A DNA stretch of 14,108 bases from an uncultured Clostridia bacterium (GTDB taxonomy: Bacteria > Bacillota > Clostridia > Oscillospirales > Oscillospiraceae), in NCBI GenBank assembly GCA_947383645.1, contig CANDEH010000061.1, positions 1-14,108 of the forward strand, written 5' to 3'. Of this stretch, positions 1 through 6,101 are shown one piece after another. The position numbers and the translations under genes are program-made. Position 1 is the first letter of the stretch; each line of letters begins with the position of its first letter. The notes under the pieces are model-generated. The model saw nothing but the letters and a program-made list of their open reading frames with translations. It searched no databases and was not told the origin of the DNA.

Positions 1-115
1 CATCGAGGAGTTCTCCATGTGCTGCAACAAGCTCTCCAAGACGCATATTGAGCAGCTCAAGGCATTGGGCGCTTTCGCGGGAATGGCGGAGACCAGTCAG
101 ATGACCCTGTTTTGA
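1..115 (+). CDS. polC: DNA polymerase III alpha subunit, PolC type (C-terminal fragment)
   Basis: Only the last 37 codons are present. The frame starts at base 2 and ends with TGA at 113-115. The peptide runs IEEFSMCCNKLSKTHIEQLK and ends in AETSQMTLF. A conserved end with a lysine-rich 'SKTHIE.LK.LG' stretch and a terminal 'Q(M/L)(T/S)LF' is what I know of the C-terminus of Gram-positive PolC replicative polymerases. PolC is the replicative DNA polymerase that carries a built-in 3'-5' exonuclease, and this piece is the extreme tail beyond the catalytic palm. A strong terminator follows 20 bases downstream, so the gene ends its own transcription unit. The identification rests on a short peptide, but the C-terminal signature is distinctive. 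It also supports a Firmicutes origin. Confidence 0.78.
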   Translation, partial: IEEFSMCCNKLSKTHIEQLKALGAFAGMAETSQMTLF

Positions 116-134
116 AGCGGGCAGGGAGAGCGTG

Positions 135-176
135 ACAGAGGCGGCAGACCATAGGTCTGCCGCCTCTGTTTTGTTG
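135..176 (+). terminator. Rho-independent terminator of polC
   Basis: A perfect 16-bp stem pairs bases 135-150 (ACAGAGGCGGCAGACC) with 154-169 around a three-base loop (ATA). The + strand then reads TTTGTTGT. There is no comparable U-tract on the - strand, so it serves polC rather than the converging rraA-like gene. Confidence 0.9.
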
Positions 177-213
177 TGGGGAGTGCCGGGCCTGTCCGGA
201 CAGGGGCGCTCCC

Positions 214-894
214 TCAGTCCACGTATTCCACACCGAGCCGGGCCAGCGTCTGCTCCACAAAGGGGCGGGGGAAGCCCTCGCCGGAGAGGATGGAGGCAAG
301 CTGTCCCTGCTCCTTTTTCTGGACAGCGGCGGCGGCTCTGGCCACTTCCGGCGCGTCCTCCGGGCGGATGACCAGTACGCTGTCGCTGTCGCCGACCAGA
401 ATGTCGCCGGGGCGGATGACCTGCCCCCCTACGCTTACAGGGAAGTTGATCTCGCCGGGGCCGTTCTTGTAGGGCCCGTTGGGGACCACGCCGCGGGCGT
501 AGATGGGGAAGTCGGTCATCTGCGCCAGCTCTTTCCGGTCCCGCACACAGCCGTCCACAATAAAGCCGGACAGGCCGCGGCTTCTGGCATAGGTGGCCAT
601 GATCTCGCCGCAGAGGGCGCGGCTGGTGCTGCCGCCGGCGGCGATGACCAGCACATCGCCGGGCTGGGCCATGTCCAGGGCTTTGTGGAACATCAGATTG
701 TCGCCTGCGGGGCACCTTACGGTGAACGCTACGCCCAGCAGGGGGGAGGGGTTCATGGGCCGCAGCGCGGCGTCTACACTGGCCAGACGGCCCATGCAGT
801 CGTCAATATTGGCAACGGGGATTCCCCGGAAGGATTCCACCAGCGCCCGGTCGGGGCGGGCGATGTGGGTTTTGATGCGGCATCCTGGCGCCAT
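214..894 (-). CDS. RraA / 4-hydroxy-4-methyl-2-oxoglutarate (HMG) aldolase family protein
   Basis: This 226-residue protein has the size and fold signature of the RraA-like family, which includes class II pyruvate aldolases (HMG/CHA aldolase, oxaloacetate decarboxylase) and the RNase E inhibitor RraA. Visible landmarks are QPGDVLVIAAGGSTSRALCG (77-96), E97 followed by exactly 20 residues and then R118-D119 (DGCVRDR), and the late GGQVIRPGDILVGDSDSVLV segment (156-175). E-x20-R-D matches the acidic-x20-R-D pattern linked to metal-dependent aldolase/decarboxylase activity, so an enzyme is more likely than an RNase E regulator. The ATG at 894 was chosen because AAGAAGG lies 8 bases upstream; the open frame continues upstream but without a ribosome site. 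It is divergent from the LysR gene across about 80 bases. In this neighbourhood it probably cleaves or decarboxylates a 2-oxo-dicarboxylate. The exact substrate is not readable from the sequence. Confidence 0.87.
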   Translation of the reverse strand: MAPGCRIKTHIARPDRALVESFRGIPVANIDDCMGRLASVDAALRPMNPSPLLGVAFTVRCPAGDNLMFHKALDMAQPGDVLVIAAGGSTSRALCGEIMATYARSRGLSGFIVDGCVRDRKELAQMTDFPIYARGVVPNGPYKNGPGEINFPVSVGGQVIRPGDILVGDSDSVLVIRPEDAPEVARAAAAVQKKEQGQLASILSGEGFPRPFVEQTLARLGVEYVD

Positions 895-907
895 GATAAA
901 AACCTTC

Positions 908-936
908 TTTCCAAATGTTGAAAAACAGTATATACT
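908..936 (+). promoter_or_regulatory. Candidate promoter of the LysR gene, overlapping a palindrome
   Basis: TTTCCA (908-913), a 17-base spacer and TATACT (931-936) form a plausible sigma-A promoter. The -10 lies in the perfect palindrome AGTATATACT (927-936), and a leftward TATAGT/TATACT can be read on the other strand towards the rraA-like gene. Overlapping divergent promoters are typical where a LysR regulator represses itself and controls its neighbour. The -35 matches consensus at only 4 of 6 bases. Confidence 0.5.
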
Positions 937-977
937 ATAGAAAAAATATTTGTTTAAAAGGGGAAACGGCAACGGAT

Positions 978-1889
978 TTGATTGATGTGGAAATGTTTTT
1001 GATGATTGTGCAGACGAAGAGCATCTCAAAGACGGCGGATGCGCTGTTTCTGTCCCAGCCCACGGTGAGCCACCGGCTGAAGGCCATGGAGCGGGAGCTG
1101 GACTTTCCGCTGATTACCCGCAGCAAGGGGTTCAAGCAGATCGAGCTGACGCCGGAGGGGGTGGAGTTTATTCCCATCGCCCAGCGGATGTTCTCCCTCT
1201 GGAAGGAGACGCGCCTGCTCAAGCGCGCCCGGAACCGGGTGCGGCTGTCTGTGGGGTGCACGGACAGCGCGAATACCGCGCTGCTGGCCCCCTTTTACCG
1301 GGAGTTGACGGAGGAGGACACCGCGCTGGACCTGAATATCCAAACCCACCAGTCCACAGAGCTGTATGGCATTCTGAACGCCTATGATATTGATGTTGCC
1401 TTTGTCTTTTATCGGCTGTACTACAAAAATATTCTCTGCGAGCAGATTTTTCAGGAGCGGTTCTACCTGGTTCAGTCCGCCCGGCCGGCCGTTTCGGGGC
1501 CTCTGGTGAGTACAGAGGATCTGGACCCCGCCAAGGAGCTCTTTTTGAAGTGGGACGACAACTACCAGCTCTGGCACGACCAGCGATTCGCCGACGGGCT
1601 TCGGCCGCGGATCAGGGCCGACACGGCGATGCTGCTCTATCACCTCTGGCAGGGGGAGGACCGCTGGATGGTTGCGCCGGAGTCCGTCGTCTGCCAGCTC
1701 TCCCGGCTTCGACCTGTCTACGTCAGCGCCCTGCGGGAGCCCCCGCCGGACCGGCGCTGCTACAAGATCACCCACCGCTTTCCCCTGGCGGGCAGCGAGA
1801 GCGCTCTGGACCACTTTGGCCGGAAGCTGGCGGCGTATCTTCAGACGCTGCAGTTTGATATCCCCCTTGGGGAGGTGTTCAGGACGTGA
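978..1889 (+). CDS. LysR-family transcriptional regulator
   Basis: With the TTG start at 978 the product has 303 residues, the usual LysR length. The N-terminal winged helix-turn-helix is clear: IDVEMFLMIVQTKSISKTAD, ALFLSQPTVSHRLKAMEREL and then LTPEGVEFIPIAQRM (residues 2-72). An effector-binding domain follows, from about residue 88 (RLSVGCTDSANTALL). The frame stays open upstream to an ATG at 915, but that lies before the predicted -10 box (931-936), so a later start (TTG 978, GTG 987 or ATG 993) is needed. TTG 978 is preferred because it keeps the whole first helix, although AAAGGGG lies rather far upstream (about 14 bases). The gene is divergent from the rraA-like gene and its last 11 bases overlap the end of the aminotransferase gene on the other strand. 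It probably controls these neighbours and perhaps pxpBCA, with a small acid as inducer. Confidence 0.93.
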   Translation: MIDVEMFLMIVQTKSISKTADALFLSQPTVSHRLKAMERELDFPLITRSKGFKQIELTPEGVEFIPIAQRMFSLWKETRLLKRARNRVRLSVGCTDSANTALLAPFYRELTEEDTALDLNIQTHQSTELYGILNAYDIDVAFVFYRLYYKNILCEQIFQERFYLVQSARPAVSGPLVSTEDLDPAKELFLKWDDNYQLWHDQRFADGLRPRIRADTAMLLYHLWQGEDRWMVAPESVVCQLSRLRPVYVSALREPPPDRRCYKITHRFPLAGSESALDHFGRKLAAYLQTLQFDIPLGEVFRT

Positions 1890-3054
1890 GCGCCTGCACG
1901 GCGCGCCGCAGCCGCTCCATTGCCTCCACGATGCGCTGGTATTCGCAGGCGTAGGACAGACGGATGTATCCCTCCCCCATAGGGCCGAAGGCGCTCCCGG
2001 GGACCACAGCGATTTGGGCGGACTCCAGCAGGTAGCCGGCCATCTGCGCGGAGGAGAGGCCCGTCTGTTTGATGTTTACAAAGAGGTAGAAGGCGCCGTC
2101 GGGGGCGGTGCAGTGCAGCGAGGGGATGGACTCTATGGCGGAGACGATGCAGCTGCGCCGCCGGGCGTACTCGGCGACCATGCGCTGTACGTCGGCCTCG
2201 GCCTTTTCGAGGGCGGTGATCCCGGCCTCCTGCACGAAGGAGGGGGCGCAGGTGTTCACATACTGGTGCACCCGCACCATGGCGTCGATCCACCGGGAGG
2301 GGGCGGCGGCATAGCCCAGCCGCCAGCCGGTCATGGAGTAGCACTTGGAAAAGCCGTTAAGGGTGACGGTCCGCTCCTTCATCCCGGGCAGTGAGGCGAT
2401 GCTGACGTGTCTGGCGTCCCCATAGATTAGTTTCTCGTAGATCTCGTCGGAGACGACGATCAGGTCGTGTCGCTGCGCGATGGCCGCCAGTGCCGTCAGG
2501 GTTCTGGCGGACTGCACCGCTCCGGTGGGGTTACCGGGGCTGTTGATGACCAGCATCCGGGTGTTGGGGGTGATTAGGCGCTCCAGCTCTTCGGGGTCGA
2601 TTTGATAGCCGTTTTCCTCCCGCAGCGGATAGCGGACGGGTACGGTTCCGAAGAAGCGGGGGACGTGGAGATAGTTGAGCCACACCGGGTCGGGGATGAG
2701 CACCTCGTCCTCCGGCTCGGTGAGGGCGGCGATGGCCGCATAGGCGCCCTCGCCTGTGCCGACGGTGACCAGAATTTCATCGGGGGTATAGTCGATATGG
2801 TTGTCCCGCATCAGCTTGCGGGTGATCGCCTGGCGCAGCTCCGGGGTGCCGAAGTTGGAGGTGTAGAAGACATTTCCGCTCCGGATACTGGCGGCGGCGG
2901 CGTCTTTTATGATGTCGGGGGTGTCGAAGTCTGGCCGGCCGATCTCCATGTGGATGACGTCCGCCCCCTGCCGCTGTAGGGCGGTGGCTTTTTCCATCAT
3001 CACGCGGATCTCCGAAAACGGCAGAGCGCTCATACGGCTGGCGGCTGTAAGCAT
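1879..3054 (-). CDS. PLP-dependent class I/II aminotransferase
   Basis: This 391-residue fold-type I aminotransferase resembles the aspartate/aromatic aminotransferase group. Visible motifs are VGTGEGAYAAIAAL in the cofactor phosphate region (98-111), NSPGNPTG (171-178, cofactor and substrate binding), VSDEIYEKLIYG (201-212, with D203 for the pyridine nitrogen and Y206), NGFSKCYSMTGWRLGY (233-248, with K237 the Schiff-base lysine), and YIRLSYA with R365 for the substrate carboxylate. All key residues are present. The start at 3054 has AAAGGAG 8 bases upstream. It lies 39 bases downstream of the D-2-hydroxyacid dehydrogenase gene and is probably co-transcribed. The pair could interconvert amino acid, 2-oxo acid and 2-hydroxy acid, or feed a 2-oxo acid to the rraA-like aldolase. 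Amino-donor preference cannot be read from sequence alone. Confidence 0.93.
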   Translation of the reverse strand: MLTAASRMSALPFSEIRVMMEKATALQRQGADVIHMEIGRPDFDTPDIIKDAAAASIRSGNVFYTSNFGTPELRQAITRKLMRDNHIDYTPDEILVTVGTGEGAYAAIAALTEPEDEVLIPDPVWLNYLHVPRFFGTVPVRYPLREENGYQIDPEELERLITPNTRMLVINSPGNPTGAVQSARTLTALAAIAQRHDLIVVSDEIYEKLIYGDARHVSIASLPGMKERTVTLNGFSKCYSMTGWRLGYAAAPSRWIDAMVRVHQYVNTCAPSFVQEAGITALEKAEADVQRMVAEYARRRSCIVSAIESIPSLHCTAPDGAFYLFVNIKQTGLSSAQMAGYLLESAQIAVVPGSAFGPMGEGYIRLSYACEYQRIVEAMERLRRAVQALTS

Positions 3055-3093
3055 GGTGTTCTCTCCTTTCAGCCTGTTTGGCGGGCGGTCGCC

Positions 3094-4056
3094 TCAGTTG
3101 ACGACGTTGACGGGGGCGCCGGATAGAAACGCCTGGATGTTTTGGGCCGACATGGACATAATCCGGGCGCGGGGCTCCTTCGCCGCCCATGAGATGTGGG
3201 GGGTGATGATGCAGTTTTTGGCGGTAAGAAGGGGGTTGTCGCCCCGGATAGGCTCACTGGACACCACGTCCACCCCGGCGGCGGCCACCTTGCCGGAATT
3301 GAGAGCGTCGGCCAGGTCCTGCTCTACCACCAGCGGTCCCCGGCTGTTGTTGAGGAGGATTACGCCGTCCTTCATTTTGGCGATGTTCTCCCGGTTGATG
3401 ATGCCTTGAGTCTCGGGGAAGAGGGGACAGTGGAGCGCGATCACGTCGGAGCGGCGGAGAAGGGTGTCCAGGTCCACGTATTGGGCCAGGCTGCTGCCGG
3501 AATCGCTGGGGTGATTGTCGCAGGCGAGGACCTCCATGCCCAGAGCCCTGGCGATTCTCCCTGTCTGCTGGCCGATGCGGCCAAAACCGATGATCCCCAT
3601 GGTCTTCTTCGCCAGCTCGATCAGCGGGTAGTCCCAGAAGCACCAGTCGGCGCAGCGCTCCCACCGGCCGGCGTGTACGGCGTCGCTGTGGCGGCCAATG
3701 TGGTGGCATATTTCCAGCAGCAGCGCGATGGCGAACTGGCCCACGGAGGCGGTACCGTAAGTGGGAATGTTGGAGACGGGAATCCCCCTCTCCCGGGCCG
3801 CCGCCGTGTCCACGATGTTGTAACCGGTGGCCAGAACGCTGATGAAGCGGAGATCCGGGCAGGCCTCCAGTACGGAGCGGCTGATAGGCGTCTTGTTGGT
3901 GAGGACCACCGCCGCGCCGGAGATCCGGCGGATGATTTCCGCCTCGTCGTCCAAGGGGGTCCGGTCGTAGACCGTAAGGGTTCCCAGTTCCTCTATGGGG
4001 GCCCAGCTCAGATCGCCGGGGTTCTCGGTATATCCATCCAATACCACAATTTTCAT
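3094..4056 (-). CDS. D-2-hydroxyacid dehydrogenase (glycerate/hydroxypyruvate reductase-like)
   Basis: The 320-residue product is a full-length NAD-dependent D-2-hydroxyacid dehydrogenase. The Rossmann motif is GFGRIG (157-162), with D180 at the end of the second strand favouring NAD over NADP. The catalytic trio is R239 (NNSRGPLV), E268 (VDVVSSEP) and H287 (TPHISW). The N-terminus MKIVVLDGYTENPGDLSW is typical of the glycerate dehydrogenase (HprA-like) branch, which reduces hydroxypyruvate and glyoxylate. The start at 4056 follows AGGAGG by 11 bases; the frame extends to 4140 but that would lie upstream of the promoter -10. It is the first gene of a leftward two-gene operon with the aminotransferase, driven by an extended -10 promoter. 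Reduction of glyoxylate or another 2-oxo acid is likely; which one is inference. Confidence 0.93.
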   Translation of the reverse strand: MKIVVLDGYTENPGDLSWAPIEELGTLTVYDRTPLDDEAEIIRRISGAAVVLTNKTPISRSVLEACPDLRFISVLATGYNIVDTAAARERGIPVSNIPTYGTASVGQFAIALLLEICHHIGRHSDAVHAGRWERCADWCFWDYPLIELAKKTMGIIGFGRIGQQTGRIARALGMEVLACDNHPSDSGSSLAQYVDLDTLLRRSDVIALHCPLFPETQGIINRENIAKMKDGVILLNNSRGPLVVEQDLADALNSGKVAAAGVDVVSSEPIRGDNPLLTAKNCIITPHISWAAKEPRARIMSMSAQNIQAFLSGAPVNVVN

Positions 4057-4093
4057 ACAATAGCTGCCCTCCTGACGTTTAGTCTGTTTGCAT

Positions 4094-4122
4094 AGTATAG
4101 CATGGGGAGAAACAGCGGACAA
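4094..4122 (-). promoter_or_regulatory. Promoter of the hydroxyacid dehydrogenase-aminotransferase operon
   Basis: Reading leftward: TTGTCC (4122-4117), a 17-base spacer ending in TGC, then TATACT (4099-4094). The TGn just before the -10 makes it an extended -10 promoter. Transcription would start about 30 bases before the ATG at 4056. Confidence 0.75.
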
Positions 4123-4177
4123 ATAGATGTTTTTTCTCAAGATTATGCAAAATTTTGATATTTAAGCCATGAGAATG

Positions 4178-4220
4178 CCGGCGGGGAAAGATATAAAAAT
4201 TCTGAATATTTTTCCGCCGG
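4178..4220. promoter_or_regulatory. Imperfect inverted repeat between divergent promoters (candidate operator)
   Basis: CCGGCGG (4178-4184) and CCGCCGG (4214-4220) form inverted arms. The match extends inward with A-rich bases, so about 12 of the first 15 positions agree when one arm is reverse-complemented. The element lies between the leftward -35 (4117-4122) and the rightward -35 (4231-4236), upstream of both. That position suits an activator or shared regulator site, possibly for the LysR protein encoded nearby. It is not placed as a terminator. Confidence 0.5.
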
Positions 4221-4230
4221 ATTCTCTATT

Positions 4231-4259
4231 TTGTGCGGGGGAATGATCCGTGGTATACT
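4231..4259 (+). promoter_or_regulatory. Promoter of the pxpBCA operon
   Basis: TTGTGC (4231-4236), a 17-base spacer ending in TGG, then TATACT (4254-4259) form an extended -10 promoter. Its layout closely mirrors the leftward promoter of the dehydrogenase operon. The leader would be about 55 bases before the ATG at 4321. Confidence 0.75.
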
Positions 4260-4320
4260 ACGCCGTGAGAGACTTGGAAGGGGCTTTTTATCAGGTATCT
4301 TCAGAGGGAGAGGGGAGAAA

Positions 4321-5049
4321 ATGTCTGCCTATACGCTGCGCAATGTGGGCGATCAGGCCGTCTCTGTGGAGTTTGCGCCTGAGATCAGTCTTGCGGTGAA
4401 TCAAGAAGTCCGGGCGCTGAAATACGCCCTGGAGCAGAGGCGGCTCCCCGGCGTAGGGGAGCTGGTTCCCGCCTACCGCTCGCTCCTGATCCACTATGAT
4501 CCGCTGGAGATCGATTTGGAGGCGCTGGAGGAGAGCATCCGCCAGTCCGCCGCACACCTGGACCTGTCGCGGCTGCCGCCGGCGGTGGTGACCGAGATCC
4601 CCGTCCTCTACGAGGGGGAGTATGCCCCGGACATAGAGGAGATCGCCCGTCTGGAGCATACGACGCCGGAGCGGGTGATACAGATTCACAGCGGGAGCGA
4701 TTATTACGTGTATATGCTGGGCTTCGCGCCGGGTCACCCCTATACCGCCCGGTTTGAGAATCCCTTCTCCTTCCGGCGGCGGACGTCTCCGCGGCTCAAG
4801 ATTCCGGGGGGGAGCGTTGTGGTTCAGCTTGCTCTCAGCGATATTATTCCCTTCGATCAGCCCTGCGGCTGGAATATCATCGGGACGACGCCTGTGCCGG
4901 TCTGTGACTACCGGAGGGACAACCCGTTTCTTCTGGAGGCGGGACAGTGGATCCGGCATGTTCCCATAGACCGGCAGCAGTTTGCGGAGATTCGGCGGCA
5001 GGTGGAATTGGGGGAGTATCGGTGCCGAAGATACAGGAGAGGGGGGTGA
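4321..5049 (+). CDS. pxpB: 5-oxoprolinase subunit B-like protein (PxpB/KipI family)
   Basis: The 242-residue product is full length for the KipI/PxpB family, which with PxpC and PxpA forms an ATP-dependent 5-oxoprolinase that opens pyroglutamate to glutamate; KipI of Bacillus was also described as a kinase inhibitor. Recognisable parts are LRNVGDQAVSVEFAPEISL (6-24), YRSLLIHYDP (52-61), HSGSDYYVYMLGFAPGHPY (123-141), SPRLKIPGGSVV (156-167) and GWNIIGTTPVPVCD (183-196). Some usually conserved positions differ: GFAPGHPYTARF where relatives have GFxPGFPYLgg, and LALSDIIP where a GGQTGIYP-type stretch is usual. That may mean another lactam substrate. ATG 4321 was chosen because AGGGGAG precedes it; the longer frame from 4231 begins inside the promoter. 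It is separated from pxpC by two bases, so the two are probably translationally coupled. Confidence 0.9.
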   Translation: MSAYTLRNVGDQAVSVEFAPEISLAVNQEVRALKYALEQRRLPGVGELVPAYRSLLIHYDPLEIDLEALEESIRQSAAHLDLSRLPPAVVTEIPVLYEGEYAPDIEEIARLEHTTPERVIQIHSGSDYYVYMLGFAPGHPYTARFENPFSFRRRTSPRLKIPGGSVVVQLALSDIIPFDQPCGWNIIGTTPVPVCDYRRDNPFLLEAGQWIRHVPIDRQQFAEIRRQVELGEYRCRRYRRGG

Positions 5050-5051
5050 CC

Positions 5052-6058
5052 ATGGGCTTTTTAACGGAGCACCCGGGCCTTCTGACAACGGTGCAGGACA
5101 GGGGGCGGTACGGCTACGAGTCCTTTGGCATGTCGCCCTCCGGTCCCATGGATGTGCGAGCGTTTCGCACGGCCAACATCCTGGTGGGAAATCCCGCGGG
5201 GGAGAGCGCTCTGGAGGCCACGATGATGGGGCCGGCGCTGTACTTCGAGACGGACGGATTTCTCGCGATTACCGGCGCGGACATGGCGCCGCTGCTCAAC
5301 GGCAGGCCCTGCCCCATGGATCAGGCTGTGGCGGTGCGGGCGGGAGACCGCCTGGCGCTTGGCATGGCCAGGACGGGCTGCCGGAGCTATATCGCCTTCG
5401 CCGGGGGGCTGGATATTCCGGAGGTAATGGGGAGTCGGTCCACCGCGCTGCAAAACCGGATCGGGGGCTGGTACGGCCGCCGGCTGGCCGCCGGCGACCG
5501 GATTGGCTTTCGCGGCGGCAGGGGGGAGCTGCGCCTTCCGCGGATCGCTCCGACCCTCCCGCCGGCGGAAGGGGAGCGCGTGGTCCGGGTGATTATGGGC
5601 CCTCAGGAGGACTGTTTTACCAGGGAGGGGATTGAGACTTTCCTCAGCCAGCCCTATACGGTCAGCAGAGAGTTTGACCGCATGGGCTGCCGTCTGGAGG
5701 GGGCGGCGATTGCCCAGAAGAGCGACGGGAATATCATCTCCGACGGGATGGTCACAGGGGCCATTCAGGTGCCACGTCGGGACAGCCCATTATCATGCTG
5801 GCGGAGCGGCAGACGGTGGGAGGCTATGCCAAAATTGCCGCGGTGATCTCCGCCGATCTGTCCGTGGTCGGGCAGTGCAGGGCGGGGGACGTTCTCCGCT
5901 TTCAGGCGGTGAGTTTGGCGGAGGCGCACAGGCTGTGGCGCGGTTTCGTCCAGGAGCTGGAGGATTTGCGGAGCCGTCTGGAGAGATCCGCAAAAGCCGC
6001 CTACCGGGTTGTTGTGGAGGGGAATGTCTATCAGATCGAGGTGGAGCGGCAGGACTGA
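5052..6058 (+). CDS. pxpC: 5-oxoprolinase subunit C-like protein (PxpC/KipA family), interrupted by a one-base frameshift
   Basis: PxpC is the biotin-carboxylase-carrier-like cyclophilin-fold partner of PxpB. The first 241 codons (5052-5774) match the family from GLLTTVQDRGRYGYESFGMS through GNPAGESALEATMMGPALYF, ITGADMAPLLNG, SYIAFAGGLDIPEVMGSRST and SDGMVTGAIQVP. The frame then becomes nonsense and stops at 5846. The expected continuation (SGQPIIMLAERQTVGGYAKI through ISADL to the end at 6058) is intact one frame away from 5777, and would give about 335 residues in total, the normal family length. One base is missing around 5775-5776. There is no slippery heptamer, so programmed -1 frameshifting is unlikely; a real mutation or a consensus error is the choice. 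If real, the Pxp complex would be inactive. The start has AGGAGAGG upstream and follows the pxpB stop by two bases. Confidence 0.88.
5772..5779 (+). other. Frameshift site in pxpC
   Basis: The bases CCACGTCG read P-R-R in the upstream frame, whereas the downstream family match needs TCG (5777-5779) as a codon. The codon between CCA (5772-5774) and TCG has only two bases (CG, 5775-5776). Adding one base there restores an uninterrupted PxpC. Confidence 0.85.
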
Positions 6059-6101
6059 GGAACGGCCTGGGCGGGGATAGAACGGAAAGGAGTGCGATGG
6101 G

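Noticed and set aside
191..204. Perfect palindrome CCTGTCCGGACAGG as a terminator for the rraA-like gene
   Set aside because: On the - strand it is followed by CCCGGCACTCCCC, not a U-tract, and the stem would have almost no loop. It may be chance or a protein site.
915..977. ATG at 915 as the start of the LysR protein
   Set aside because: It lies upstream of the predicted -10 and would add about 20 residues before the normal LysR N-terminus, with no ribosome site.
3196..4095. 300-codon open frame on the + strand opposite the hydroxyacid dehydrogenase
   Set aside because: Low-complexity, valine/glycine-rich shadow of the real gene, without domain signatures.
4231..4320. Upstream extension of PxpB to 4231
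   Set aside because: It begins inside the promoter -35 and encodes arginine-rich sequence not seen in the family.
5772..5795. Programmed -1 ribosomal frameshift in pxpC
   Set aside because: No X-XXY-YYZ slippery heptamer and no A-rich run at the junction; a simple one-base loss explains the frames.
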